This document shows, piece after piece, positions 1 to 8,512 of a stretch of 22,243 bases of DNA. The stretch spans positions 1 to 22,243 of the forward strand of contig JBAJNK010000074.1 in NCBI GenBank assembly GCA_036881805.1, in the 5' to 3' direction. A program made the translations under genes and the position numbers. The notes beneath the pieces are model-generated. The model ran no database searches and was not told where the DNA came from. It saw nothing but the letters and a program-made list of their open reading frames with translations. The stretch's first letter is position 1, and every line of letters begins with the position of its first letter. The DNA is from JANQLC01 sp036881805 (GTDB lineage: Bacteria > Bacteroidota > Bacteroidia > Flavobacteriales > JANQLC01).

Positions 1-1
1 G

Positions 2-298
2 CACAGGCCGGTGAAGAGACCTATGGGCTTAAATCCTTTCACGAATATACTTAATTATCGGCTATCCCTATTGGGAACGAGCGGCACGTATTGGAAGACA
101 AAATTCAACACGACAAAAAATCCCACCCAACCCAGTAAACAAAACCCTTATGATTATGCCGATGGAGAGAAATCGTTAGACTACGTATATGGAGATAAGA
201 ATGGTAACAACAACCCCGGTGGCGGGTATAAATACAGCGGTCGTGGGATTTTACAACTGCGCACAGACAAACGCAAAAAAACAGCCTACTCTTTTTAA
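2..298 (+). pseudogene. Remnant of GH19-type chitinase/lysozyme, cut at repeat array
   Basis: The frame is open from the left window edge to a stop at 296-298, so the true start may lie outside; the first in-frame start candidate is GTG at 11. The last third reads like the conserved GH19/endolysin block: a YGDKNGNNNPGGGYKY stretch followed by SGRGILQL, matching the family pattern of a Tyr-Gly/Asn run, a G-D/G-G-Y-K-Y element and GRG-x-x-QL(T)G. In intact members this is followed by about 80-100 more residues. Here homology ends right after ILQL and the frame runs into A-rich repeat DNA and a stop. The N-terminal 45 residues are not recognisable and lack the catalytic-Glu region. I read it as a decayed, C-terminally truncated gene; a small real protein is less likely. 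Confidence 0.45.
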
Positions 299-626
299 AC
301 GGCTACCCAAAAACAAAAATTGGGTTTTAGACTTTCTCACACAGTATAAACACGAAAAATAAAACGCCCTTCTTTAAGTCGTCAAACAGGAAAGATAAAC
401 CCATTTTTCACCATGCCAGGCACGGATGAATACAAAAAAGCAACCCGCTTTTTAGGCGCTTCCCAAGACAGTGCTGTTCCGATTGGATAATGACCGGATT
501 GCGCCTTTGCGACTAAAACACAGCTTAGCAGTGAAAGAATAATCTCCTTCTTTTAAATTGCCATACGGGATAAATGCAAAAAACGAGTCTCCTTTTCAAC
601 CTGCCCCACTTCTCTACAAAGCGGTG
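273..626 (+). repeat. Degenerate tandem repeat array 1 (A-rich strand on +)
   Basis: About seven imperfect units follow one another, each with an A-rich lead-in (AAATAA-like), a pyrimidine block (CCCnCTTTTT), a core (AAAnnGCC) and a CGG-containing tail. Clear cores are near 290-303 (CTTTTTAAACGGC), 365-382, 402-417, 444-457, 545-562 and 590-606. The stretch 480-530 is too diverged to assign. The array fills the gap between the broken GH19-like frame and the mvaB stop, a tail-to-tail gap. No open frame in it looks like a gene. Confidence 0.6.
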
Positions 627-651
627 TTATGGGGTGTTGTCGTGATAGGGC

Positions 652-1545
652 TTAGTATTCTTGTCGCATTGCTTCCGCTAAGGGATCGAAATCAGTGGTA
701 AAAATTCGTTTGGACAACGCATAGGCGCATTCAAATTCCCTTTTATCCAGCTTGGATGCTACCTTTTTTTCACCCATGTATTGCACCACTTTTTCCGTAG
801 GCATATTGCCTACCAAAACGTCTTTTGCCATTGGACAGCCGCCGAAACCTTTGATAGTGGTATCAAATCGCCTACAACCCGCCTGATAAGCGGCATCGAT
901 CTTTTCGCGCCAGGTCTCCGGCCTGCTGTGGAGGTGCGCGCCGAACTCCACCTGAGGGTATTGCGGAACTAAGGTTTTGTAGATGGCTGTGATGTCTTCT
1001 CTCTGCGAGACGCCAATGGTATCTGAAAGTGCGATGATCCGGATTCCTTTTTTGATCAGTCGCTCAGCCCATTCCGCCAGTATGGCAATGCTCCAGGGTT
1101 CGCCATAAGGATTGCCAAAACCCATGGATAGGTAAACCACCATTTGCTTGTCGTGCTTTAGCGCTGCGTTTTGCATGGCATCTAAACCCGCAAAGGATTT
1201 GGCTATCGTCTTGTGCGTATTGCGAAGTTGAAAGCGCTCCGAAATGGAAAGGGGATAACCCAGATAAGCGATCTCCTCAAATTGAGACGCTTCTTCCACA
1301 CCGCGCTGGTTGGCTACGATGGCGAGCAGCTTTGTCTCGCTGTGCGAGAAGTCGAGTTTTTTGAGCACTTCAGCGGTATCGCGCATTTGCGGAATCGCCT
1401 TGGGCGATACGAAACTCCCAAAATCCAGTGTATCAAAACCGATTTTTAAAAGCTGGTTGATGTATTTTGCTTTGTATTCGGTGGGAATAAATGTTTTCCA
1501 ACCTTGCATGGCGTCCCTCGGACATTCGATCATTTTAATGGGCAT
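652..1545 (-). CDS. mvaB: Hydroxymethylglutaryl-CoA lyase
   Basis: Cleaves HMG-CoA to acetoacetate and acetyl-CoA, the last step of leucine breakdown; cytosolic TIM-barrel enzyme of the HMGL-like/DRE-TIM family. The N-terminus reads IECPRDAMQG, equivalent to the catalytic E-x-x-P-R-D-x-x-Q of the family. The C-terminal part has the GFGGCPMAKD motif containing the active-site cysteine of the G-G-C-P signature, and a metal-binding HLHSRP element lies before it. The frame opens at 1593, but I choose the ATG at 1545 (MPIKMIECPRD, 297 residues): it gives the family's usual N-terminus, and a near-consensus -7 box lies between the two starts at 1567-1574. Divergent from the DEAD-box gene; its 3' end faces repeat array 1. 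The alternative is another HMGL-like aldolase, but the motifs favour the lyase. Confidence 0.88.
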   Translation of the reverse strand: MPIKMIECPRDAMQGWKTFIPTEYKAKYINQLLKIGFDTLDFGSFVSPKAIPQMRDTAEVLKKLDFSHSETKLLAIVANQRGVEEASQFEEIAYLGYPLSISERFQLRNTHKTIAKSFAGLDAMQNAALKHDKQMVVYLSMGFGNPYGEPWSIAILAEWAERLIKKGIRIIALSDTIGVSQREDITAIYKTLVPQYPQVEFGAHLHSRPETWREKIDAAYQAGCRRFDTTIKGFGGCPMAKDVLVGNMPTEKVVQYMGEKKVASKLDKREFECAYALSKRIFTTDFDPLAEAMRQEY

Positions 1546-1566
1546 CAGATCCCTGGTTTGAAAGAC

Positions 1567-1574
1567 TAAAGATA
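1567..1574 (-). promoter_or_regulatory. Likely -7 box for mvaB
   Basis: Minus strand TATCTTTA matches 7 of 8 positions of the Bacteroidota TANNTTTG element. Transcription would begin near 1561, leaving a short leader before the ATG at 1545. No clear -33 TTG is seen. Confidence 0.35.
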
Positions 1575-1673
1575 TTGATAAACCGCGAACCATCTACTTT
1601 ATTATTTGTAGCTTCGCAGCCGGAAAATTTCAGGCGTTTTGAAAATCGTATAAATGCTCGGAATAAAATACCT

Positions 1674-1681
1674 TATATTTT
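1674..1681 (+). promoter_or_regulatory. Possible -7 box for DEAD-box helicase
   Basis: TATATTTT matches TANNTTTG at 7 of 8 positions. If used, the transcript would start at about 1688, inside the annotated start, which would favour the internal ATG at 1703. Weak on its own. Confidence 0.25.
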
Positions 1682-1684
1682 AGC

Positions 1685-2986
1685 ATGTTGCACTTTTTTG
1701 AAATGGGACTTCGTCCTGAAGTAATCGCTGCCATAGAAGCCCTGGGCTTTGAAACGCCGACCGAAATCCAGTGTCAAGCGATTCCCTATCTGTTACAGCA
1801 ACGCCGGGATTTAATCGCCTTAGCCCAAACCGGTACCGGTAAGACAGCTGCTTTTGGCTTGCCCATTGTCAACGAGATAAGGAGGGGCGGTGGTGAAATC
1901 GAAGCCTTAATCATCAGTCCTACCCGGGAGTTGGCGCTACAAATCACTGAGGACCTAAAGCATTTTTCCAGATTTTTAGATTTAAAAATTCAACCCGTTT
2001 ACGGCGGTGCAGATATAAACAGACAGATTAAAGGTGTTCGCAAGGCGCATATCGCAGTAGGAACCCCGGGCAGGATAGGCGATTTAATCAAACGCAAAAA
2101 ATTGCATATCGACTCCTTAAAATACTTGGTTTTGGATGAAGCCGATGAAATGCTCACCATGGGTTTTAAAGTAGATTTGGATTTTATCTGCTCCCACACG
2201 CCTCGAGAAAAGCAGACCCTGCTATTCTCCGCCACCATGTCCAAGGCGATTTTTAGCATGACAAAAGGATATATGCGCAAACCGCATCAGATCGAAATCG
2301 GAAACCGAAACCAGGGCGCAAAGACCGTGTCACATCACTACTACCTAACGGCGGCGAGACAGCGTTATAACGCGCTCAAGCAGATTGTCGATTCCAAACC
2401 GTCTATCTACAGCATTGTGTTTTGTCGCACCCGTCTCGATGCCAAAGAAACAGCTGATAAACTGATACGGGACGGTTATCGTGCCGCTGCGCTACACGGC
2501 GATATGTCGCAGGCCCAACGAAACCTCGTCATGGGGCATTTCAGGGGCGGGCATTTGAGACTTTTGGTAGCTACAGATGTCGCCGCGCGCGGCGTAGATG
2601 TGAGCAAACTCACACACGTAATCAACTACAATTTACCCGACGATGGTGAAGCATATGTCCACCGCAGCGGGCGAACTGGACGCGCTGGAAAAAAAGGAAT
2701 CTCTATTTTGTTGATCACACCTAAGGAATTGCGCAAACTCCGCAGCATCCAAAAGACGGTTGGAAAGACTTTTATCCAACAAAAACTGCCCGATGGCAAA
2801 AAGATATTGCAAGCGCAAGCCATCGGCTGGACCAAACGGCTAAGCGACATAGCTATGAGTGCAGATCACGGCGAACGAATCCGAGCCGTAATGCCGCAGG
2901 TAGAAGAGAGGCTGGAATGCCTTACCAAGGCGGAATTGATCGAACGCATGTTGTTTGTGCAGCTCCATAATTTTCTGAAGCAGTAG
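1685..2986 (+). CDS. DEAD-box ATP-dependent RNA helicase, short C-terminus
   Basis: Unwinds or remodels RNA using ATP, probably in ribosome assembly or mRNA turnover. All core motifs are present: Q motif TPTEIQ (25-30), Walker A AQTGTGKT (47-54), PTRELALQ (79-86), GTPGR (126-130), DEAD (151-154), SAT, then VFCRTR, ATDVAARGVDV and HRSGRTGRAG in the second RecA lobe. The protein is 433 residues and stops about 70 residues past the core, at LIERMLFVQLHNFLKQ. In many CsdA/DeaD-like Bacteroidota homologues a DbpA-type RNA-binding domain would begin near here. None of the three forward frames just downstream looks like such a domain. The start at 1685 keeps an FFEMGL stretch typical of the family; an ATG at 1703 is possible. 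Tail-to-tail with clpC. Confidence 0.92.
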   Translation: MLHFFEMGLRPEVIAAIEALGFETPTEIQCQAIPYLLQQRRDLIALAQTGTGKTAAFGLPIVNEIRRGGGEIEALIISPTRELALQITEDLKHFSRFLDLKIQPVYGGADINRQIKGVRKAHIAVGTPGRIGDLIKRKKLHIDSLKYLVLDEADEMLTMGFKVDLDFICSHTPREKQTLLFSATMSKAIFSMTKGYMRKPHQIEIGNRNQGAKTVSHHYYLTAARQRYNALKQIVDSKPSIYSIVFCRTRLDAKETADKLIRDGYRAAALHGDMSQAQRNLVMGHFRGGHLRLLVATDVAARGVDVSKLTHVINYNLPDDGEAYVHRSGRTGRAGKKGISILLITPKELRKLRSIQKTVGKTFIQQKLPDGKKILQAQAIGWTKRLSDIAMSADHGERIRAVMPQVEERLECLTKAELIERMLFVQLHNFLKQ

Positions 2987-3252
2987 AAAAACCCCGGTTG
3001 GCTACGACCGGTACTTCGACATACCCTTCAAGACCTCGTCCCCCTACCGCAGTACGGTAAATTCGGATAGGCGTATCTATGGCTGCCCCGCTGTTGTATT
3101 GTAAAGCGACTGAGAATAAAAAGGTGGGGTGCCTTCGGATAAGACAACAACCCGTCGGGTAAAAATGAGCTGTGGTGGTAGTACCGACTATTTAACCTTC
3201 TCCTGTGGTGCGAATGGAGTTACCCCTATAGGCGGAGCTCTATAGGTCTGCC
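2987..3252. other. Convergent gap without the repeat family
   Basis: This 266-bp tail-to-tail gap between the helicase and clpC has no recognisable 40-bp units, unlike the four longer convergent gaps. It contains a hairpin next to the clpC stop and no convincing gene. Confidence 0.5.
3225..3246 (-). terminator. Hairpin just past clpC stop
   Basis: A perfect 7-bp inverted repeat, CCTATAG / CTATAGG with an 8-nt loop, lies 6 nt beyond the clpC stop. It is symmetric and could serve both converging transcripts. No U-tract follows on either strand, so intrinsic termination is uncertain. Confidence 0.4.
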
Positions 3253-5793
3253 TTAACCGCTTTCGGCCGTATCGGGTTTTTGTGCTGAGACGGCGATCCC
3301 GTCTGTCGTCTCGTTCAAGTCGATCAACAGCTCATCACCTTCGGCGACTCTGGAATTGATGATCTCTTCGGCCAGCGGGTCTTCGATGTATTTTTGAATG
3401 GCGCGCCTTAGCGGACGGGCGCCAAAGTCTTTGTCAAATCCTTTACCAGCGATGAATTCTTTCGCTTTGCCGGTGAGTTTCAGCTGGTAACCCAAGTCTT
3501 TTACGCGCTTGAATACTTTTTCCAACTCAATGTCGATAATTTTCAAAACATCTCCTTTTTCCAAGCGGTTGAATATGATCACGTCGTCGATTCGGTTTAA
3601 GAATTCGGGGGCAAAAGTGCGCTTCAATGCTCTTTCAATCACATTGCGCATACGGGAATCCGCTGCAGCTTGTTTGGCGCTTGTGCCAAACCCTACGCCA
3701 TCTCCAAAATCTTTCAATTGGCGCGTACCGATATTGGAAGTGAGGATGATAATCGTGTTTCGAAAGTCGATTCGACGTCCCAGGCTATCGGTAATAAATC
3801 CGTTATCCAACACCTGTAACAAGATGTTGAACACATCGGGATGCGCCTTTTCAATTTCATCGAGCAGGAGCACACTGTAGGGTTTGCGACGGACTTTTTC
3901 GGTCAGCTGTCCCCCTTCTTCGTAGCCCACATAGCCTGGCGGCGCACCGACTAAGCGCGACACGGCAAATTTTTCCATATATTCGCTCATGTCAATTCGG
4001 ATCAGCGCATCATCTGAGTCGAACAATTCATGCGCTAAGATCTTGGCCAACTGCGTTTTCCCGACTCCGGTTTGTCCCAAAAAGATAAAGCTTCCGATCG
4101 GCCTTTCGGGGTCCTTCAAGCCGGCTCGGTTTCGCTGAATGGCTCTTACCACTTTTTCGACGGCGCCGTTCTGTCCGATTACTTTATCGCGAACCAAATG
4201 GGCCATCGTCGCCAGTTTTTTACTCTCTGCCTGGGCGACGCGCTGTATGGGAATGCCGGTCATCATGGCCACCACCTGGGCTACGCTCTCTTCGTCGACG
4301 GTTTCGCGATGCGCCGTGGCTTCGGCTTCCCATCTCGCTTGGGCCGCCTTCAACTCGGTTTCAATGCGTTTTTCATCATCGCGCAGCTTGGCCGCTTCTT
4401 CGTACTTTTGGCTTTTTACGACTTTCGTCTTTTCGCTGCGTACGCGCTCCAATTTTTCTTCTAAGTCCAAAACTTCCTGTGGCACTTTGATGTTGGTAAT
4501 GTGCACCCGGGAACCCGCCTCGTCCATAGCGTCGATGGCTTTGTCCGGCAGAAAGCGATCGCTCAAGTAACGATTCGTCAAGGTGACACAAGCTTTTACC
4601 GCCGATTCGGTATAGGCCACATTGTGGTGCGCTTCGTATTTATCCTTGATTTTATTCAGGATTTCAAAGGTTTCTTCAGGGGTGGCCGGTTCTACCATCA
4701 CCTTTTGAAAGCGCCTTTCTAGCGCACCGTCCTTTTCGATGTATTGGCGGTATTCATCTAGCGTAGTGGCGCCGATGCATTGAATTTCGCCCCGTGCCAG
4801 CGCCGGCTTGAAAATGTTGGAAGCGTCTAAGGAACCGGTAGCGCCTCCGGCGCCTACAATCGTATGGATTTCGTCGATAAACAAGATGATGTCATCGTTC
4901 TTTTCCAATTCGTTTATCACGGCTTTCATGCGCTCTTCAAACTGTCCGCGGTATTTGGTTCCGGCGACCAAACTGGTCAGATCCAAAGTGACGACGCGCT
5001 TGCTGTACAAAACACGTGAAACTTTACGCGTGACGATCCGCAGCGCCAAACCTTCGGCAATGGCAGACTTTCCTACACCGGGCTCACCGATGAGGAGCGG
5101 GTTGTTCTTTTTGCGTCGACTCAGGATTTGAGATACGCGTTCGATTTCCTTTTCGCGTCCCACAACTGGGTCTAGCTTGCCGTGGGTAGCCAGCCGGGTT
5201 AAATCCCGCCCAAAATTATCTAAAACGGGCGTTTTCGACTTGTCCTTTTTTGGCGCGCCCGAGGCGCCAAAAGGATTTTGCCGCTGTGGCCCTTCGTAAT
5301 CTTCCTCTTCGGAATAGGCGGATTCGGCCTGGGTGCCTTCCACCATGTCGTCGGGGTGAAACTCCAATAGGAATTCTTCTTTAACGAGATCGTAATCGAT
5401 GTTCAAGAGCTTGAACACTTGGGTTACCGGGTCATTGGCATTCCTCAAGACGCACAGCAACAAATGCGCAGTGTTTACCATCTGTTCCTGGAAGAGTTTG
5501 GCTTCTAAAAATGTGATTTTAAGCGCTCGCTCGGCTTGCTTGGTAAGGGGTAGGTTTTTTTTCTTGCCAATGCTTGGGGTAGGCTGAGCCGGAAGGATAG
5601 ATTCTACCTTATCGCGTAAAATCCGAAGGTTTACCTCCAATGATTCGAGTACTACAATGGCTTTTCCCTCACCTTCTCGGATAAGACCCAAAATCAAGTG
5701 CTCCGTACCGATAAAGTCGTGACCGAGGCGCAAGGCTTCTTCTTTGCTGTAGCTGATTACATCCTTTACCCTGGGTGAGAAGTTTTCGTCCAT
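3253..5793 (-). CDS. clpC: ATP-dependent Clp protease ATPase subunit ClpC
   Basis: AAA+ unfoldase of the Hsp100 family that feeds proteins to ClpP or works as a chaperone; cytosolic hexamer. At 846 residues it has the normal ClpC order: Clp_N double repeat (about 1-145), an acidic, Pro/Lys-rich linker (150-190), first AAA+ module with Walker A GEPGVGKS (236-243) and the DEIHTIVGAGG Walker B region, a UVR-type coiled coil (around KYEEAAKLRDDEKRIE), and a second AAA+ module with GQTGVGKT and LLDEIEKAHPDVFN. The C-terminus ends in an acidic tail. The start MDENFSPRVKDVI is the usual Bacteroidota N-terminus and sits 25 nt from a perfect -7 box. The UVR motif and long middle region separate it from ClpB and ClpA. 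Divergent from ligA. Confidence 0.97.
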   Translation of the reverse strand: MDENFSPRVKDVISYSKEEALRLGHDFIGTEHLILGLIREGEGKAIVVLESLEVNLRILRDKVESILPAQPTPSIGKKKNLPLTKQAERALKITFLEAKLFQEQMVNTAHLLLCVLRNANDPVTQVFKLLNIDYDLVKEEFLLEFHPDDMVEGTQAESAYSEEEDYEGPQRQNPFGASGAPKKDKSKTPVLDNFGRDLTRLATHGKLDPVVGREKEIERVSQILSRRKKNNPLLIGEPGVGKSAIAEGLALRIVTRKVSRVLYSKRVVTLDLTSLVAGTKYRGQFEERMKAVINELEKNDDIILFIDEIHTIVGAGGATGSLDASNIFKPALARGEIQCIGATTLDEYRQYIEKDGALERRFQKVMVEPATPEETFEILNKIKDKYEAHHNVAYTESAVKACVTLTNRYLSDRFLPDKAIDAMDEAGSRVHITNIKVPQEVLDLEEKLERVRSEKTKVVKSQKYEEAAKLRDDEKRIETELKAAQARWEAEATAHRETVDEESVAQVVAMMTGIPIQRVAQAESKKLATMAHLVRDKVIGQNGAVEKVVRAIQRNRAGLKDPERPIGSFIFLGQTGVGKTQLAKILAHELFDSDDALIRIDMSEYMEKFAVSRLVGAPPGYVGYEEGGQLTEKVRRKPYSVLLLDEIEKAHPDVFNILLQVLDNGFITDSLGRRIDFRNTIIILTSNIGTRQLKDFGDGVGFGTSAKQAAADSRMRNVIERALKRTFAPEFLNRIDDVIIFNRLEKGDVLKIIDIELEKVFKRVKDLGYQLKLTGKAKEFIAGKGFDKDFGARPLRRAIQKYIEDPLAEEIINSRVAEGDELLIDLNETTDGIAVSAQKPDTAESG

Positions 5794-5818
5794 GGTCGAT
5801 CTTTTCTAAAACTGGAAC

Positions 5819-5826
5819 CAAATGTA
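5819..5826 (-). promoter_or_regulatory. -7 box of clpC promoter
   Basis: Minus strand TACATTTG is a perfect TANNTTTG match, 25 nt upstream of the ATG. No good -33 TTG is visible. No CIRCE-like or CtsR-like repeat was seen in the leader. Confidence 0.6.
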
Positions 5827-6028
5827 ATGAATTACCGATTGTTTATGTATCAGGCCGAAAGTATTAAATTCTCAACTCATATACGGCACTTTTTATTTCA
5901 CTATGGCATATGGGTATGTTTGGGGCTGTGATGGGATATAGGCGTGGTTTGCGGATGTCGGATTTAAAGGCGCCCCTATCGATTCTCCCTCACGTGCTTT
6001 CCCGCACTTTAAAACGCGCTAATTTTTC

Positions 6029-6036
6029 TACATTTA
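6029..6036 (+). promoter_or_regulatory. Likely -7 box of ligA promoter
   Basis: TACATTTA matches 7 of 8 positions of TANNTTTG and lies 17 nt upstream of the chosen ligA ATG at 6054. Its position inside the longer open frame argues against the start at 5910. Confidence 0.4.
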
Positions 6037-6053
6037 TCCTGAAAAAGCAAGGC

Positions 6054-8057
6054 ATGTCGAAATCGGTAAAAGAACAAATCGAAGAATTGCGAAGCGCGCT
6101 CGAGCGACACAATTACGATTACTATGTATTAGACCGTCCGACGGTATCGGATTTCGATTTTGATCAGCGTTTAAAAGACCTGCAACAGCTCGAAAGCGCC
6201 CATCCGGAGTTCGCTACAGATGATTCGCCAACCGTACGGGTAGGGGGGGCGATAACCAAAAATTTTCCAAACCTGAAACACCGTTACCGGATGTATTCAC
6301 TCGACAATTCCTATTCTAAGGAAGCGCTGATCAATTGGGAACAGCGCATTCAAAAGCGCATCGATGCGCCTCTTGCGTTTACTTGTGAGCTCAAGTACGA
6401 CGGGGTTTCGATTAGCTTGATATACGAAAGGGGCAAATTGAAACGAGCTGTCACGCGCGGTGATGGGATTTCCGGCGATGTGGTGACGGCCAATGTGCGC
6501 ACCATCGGATCGGTACCGCTGAAATTAAGCGGGGATTATCCCGACGATTTCGCCGTTCGGGGTGAGATCGTTTTGCCGATAAAAGCATTCAACAAAATGA
6601 ATGAAGATCGAATCAAATCGGGCGAATCACCCTATATGAATCCCCGAAATACCGCGAGCGGCAGTCTTAAATTGCAGGACAGCACGCTGGTCGCGCAGCG
6701 GCCGCTGGCGTGTTTGGTATACGGTGTAGTGGGACGAAAACTGCCTTTTTCCACCCAGTATGAAGCCTTGCAAAAGGCTAGGTGCTGGGGGTTTAGGGTA
6801 CCGGATACAGATATTTTGGCCGATTCCTTGGATGCGGTTTTTCAATTCATAGATAAATGGGATAAAGCGCGCTGGCAACTCCCTTATGAAGTCGACGGGG
6901 TAGTGGTTAAAGTAAATGATTTTTCGCAGCGCGAAAAATTGGGATTCACCTCCAAAGCGCCCCGCTGGGCTATGGCGTATAAGTTTAGAGCTGAACGGAT
7001 CAAAACCGTTTTGGCGGGCATCAGCTATCAGGTAGGCCGTACCGGGGCGGTGACACCTGTGGCGAATTTGCGCCCGGTTTTACTCGCTGGCACTACCGTA
7101 AAGCGCGCTTCCCTGCATAACGAAGGCATTATAAGCAAGCTAGGCGTCCGATTGGGGGATACGGTTTGGGTGGAAAAGGGCGGCGAAATCATACCGAAGA
7201 TAGTAGGCGTCTGCTTCGATTTAAGGCCTAAAAGCACCGAGCCAATCGCATACCCTGAGGCTTGTCCGGTTTGTGGAACCGAGTTGCTGCGCTTGCCGGG
7301 TGAAGCCATCTGCTATTGTCCAAACCAAACGGGTTGTCCGCCGCAGATCAAAGGCCGTATTGCGCATTTTGCCAGCCGTCGCGCCATGGATATCGAAGGG
7401 ATTGGCTTGGAAACCGTAGCGTTGCTCTACGAGAATAACTTGGTGCGGACGCCAGCGGATTTGTACGACTTGAACCGCGAAGCCATTTTGCCCCTGGCGC
7501 GCATGGCGACTAAGTCGTCTGACAATATGATCTCGGGTATTGAAAAGTCGAAGGCCAAGCCCTTTGAAAGGGTTTTATATGCACTCGGAATTCGTTTTGT
7601 CGGTGAGACGGTCGCACGCCAATTGGCATCTCATTTTAAAAGTATAGACGTCTTGCAGCAAGCCAGTTTTGATGAATTGGTCGCCGTTTATGAAATCGGT
7701 GCGCGCATAGCTCAGAGCCTTGTCGAGTTCTTCGAAAACCCCGAGAATCAAGACCAAATCCGCCGTTTGAAAAAGGCTGGTCTGCGATTTGAAACGAGAG
7801 CTGATCAGCTGATTAAAAGGGATGTCTTGAAAGGCAAAACCCACCTCTTTACCGGTAGATTAACCCACCTTACCCGCGATGGGGCAAAGGAAGTGGTGGT
7901 GGCCAACGGCGGGAGAAATGTGAGTGCGGTAAGCGGTAAACTCGATGTGTTGGTGGTCGGTGCGCAGCCGGGTGCCAAACTAACCGAGGCGCAGAAGCTG
8001 GGAACCGTAGAAATTGTAAGCGAATCGGAATTTTTAAGCAGGGTAAATTCGCCGTGA
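6054..8057 (+). CDS. ligA: NAD-dependent DNA ligase LigA
   Basis: Seals nicks in duplex DNA during replication and repair, using NAD+ for self-adenylation. The order is: Ia domain (HNYDYYVLDRPTVSDFDFD, about 19-37), adenylation domain with the nucleophilic Lys114 in LKYDG, an OB-fold, a four-Cys zinc finger (CPVCG ... CYCPNQTGC), helix-hairpin-helix repeats (around DIEGIG and ALGIRFVGETVA), and a C-terminal BRCT domain beginning near LKGKTHLFTGRL. The 667-residue length from 6054 is normal. The frame is open from 5910, but those 48 extra residues are not family-like and overlap the probable promoter. Divergent from clpC; its 3' end faces repeat array 2. Confidence 0.96.
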   Translation: MSKSVKEQIEELRSALERHNYDYYVLDRPTVSDFDFDQRLKDLQQLESAHPEFATDDSPTVRVGGAITKNFPNLKHRYRMYSLDNSYSKEALINWEQRIQKRIDAPLAFTCELKYDGVSISLIYERGKLKRAVTRGDGISGDVVTANVRTIGSVPLKLSGDYPDDFAVRGEIVLPIKAFNKMNEDRIKSGESPYMNPRNTASGSLKLQDSTLVAQRPLACLVYGVVGRKLPFSTQYEALQKARCWGFRVPDTDILADSLDAVFQFIDKWDKARWQLPYEVDGVVVKVNDFSQREKLGFTSKAPRWAMAYKFRAERIKTVLAGISYQVGRTGAVTPVANLRPVLLAGTTVKRASLHNEGIISKLGVRLGDTVWVEKGGEIIPKIVGVCFDLRPKSTEPIAYPEACPVCGTELLRLPGEAICYCPNQTGCPPQIKGRIAHFASRRAMDIEGIGLETVALLYENNLVRTPADLYDLNREAILPLARMATKSSDNMISGIEKSKAKPFERVLYALGIRFVGETVARQLASHFKSIDVLQQASFDELVAVYEIGARIAQSLVEFFENPENQDQIRRLKKAGLRFETRADQLIKRDVLKGKTHLFTGRLTHLTRDGAKEVVVANGGRNVSAVSGKLDVLVVGAQPGAKLTEAQKLGTVEIVSESEFLSRVNSP

Positions 8058-8214
8058 AAATATGGAATATCCGCTCGATCTTTGGCGGGTATAGCTGCCA
8101 TATCGCAATTGTATCAAATGCTTACTCCCGTACCCCTCGGTGTGCATGCACAGCGCTTTGGGTATGGCTGTACCGAAAAGAAAGGGATTCTCAGTGCGCC
8201 GGCGGTATTTTTTG
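8058..8214 (+). other. Spacer after ligA with 12-bp palindrome and L32-like start
   Basis: No complete gene. At 8141-8152 there is a perfect 12-bp palindrome, TGTGCATGCACA. An ATG at 8164 opens with MAVPKRK and, four residues later, RR, which resembles the N-terminus of ribosomal protein L32. The resemblance ends within about 14 codons, where the repeat array starts. Confidence 0.3.
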
Positions 8215-8505
8215 GTGCTTATCACAATGGGTTGGTTTAAAAAGGGACTATTTCCGTTCCCGGTTGGCGGTTTAAAAAGGCGTATTGTTTTTCTGGTATT
8301 TGTCCTGTATGGGGGTGGTCTGAAAGCGGGCTTATTTTTTATTCCTGTGTGACGTTTTGAAAAGCGGGACTCTTGTGCTTGCGCCGTATGGGTTGGTCGT
8401 CTAAAAAGGGGCCTTATTTTTCCTTTGGCGATTTAAAAGTCCAGCCGTTATTTTTTTGTTTTTGCCTCGTGTGGGGCCAGCTTGAAAAGGTGGTTTATTT
8501 TTGGA
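8215..8505 (-). repeat. Degenerate tandem repeat array 2 (A-rich strand on -)
   Basis: Seven units, seen on the plus strand as the complement core (TTTAAAAAG or TTTGAAAAG). Their cores begin at 8236, 8271, 8319, 8356, 8400, 8432 and 8481. The spacings are 35, 48, 37, 44, 32 and 49, a short-long alternation giving a dimer period of about 82 bp. The segment 8249-8307 is 57/59 identical to the complement of 12181-12239 in array 3. On the minus strand the first A-rich unit begins about 8 nt after the ndk stop. Read as protein the arrays give GLKRGLFPFP-like peptides, but with frame shifts and stops between units. Confidence 0.7.
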
Positions 8506-8512
8506 TTGGGCT

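Noticed and set aside
3509..4591. Several 70-140 codon frames within clpC on both strands
   Set aside because: They lie wholly inside a strongly conserved ClpC reading frame and resemble nothing; antisense or out-of-frame shadows.
5910..6053. N-terminal extension of LigA
   Set aside because: Not seen in the LigA family and overlaps a near-consensus -7 box; 6054 gives the normal N-terminus.
8141..8152. 12-bp palindrome TGTGCATGCACA as an operator
   Set aside because: It lies downstream of ligA with no promoter or regulator gene near; one occurrence only.
8140..8352. Open frame giving GLFPFPVGGLKRR-like peptide, with relatives on the minus strand at 12130-12312, 12468-12671 and 19758-19961
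   Set aside because: The shared peptide comes from the shared repeat DNA. Between units the frame shifts and stops occur, so reading-frame selection is not evident; starts and upstream signals are absent.
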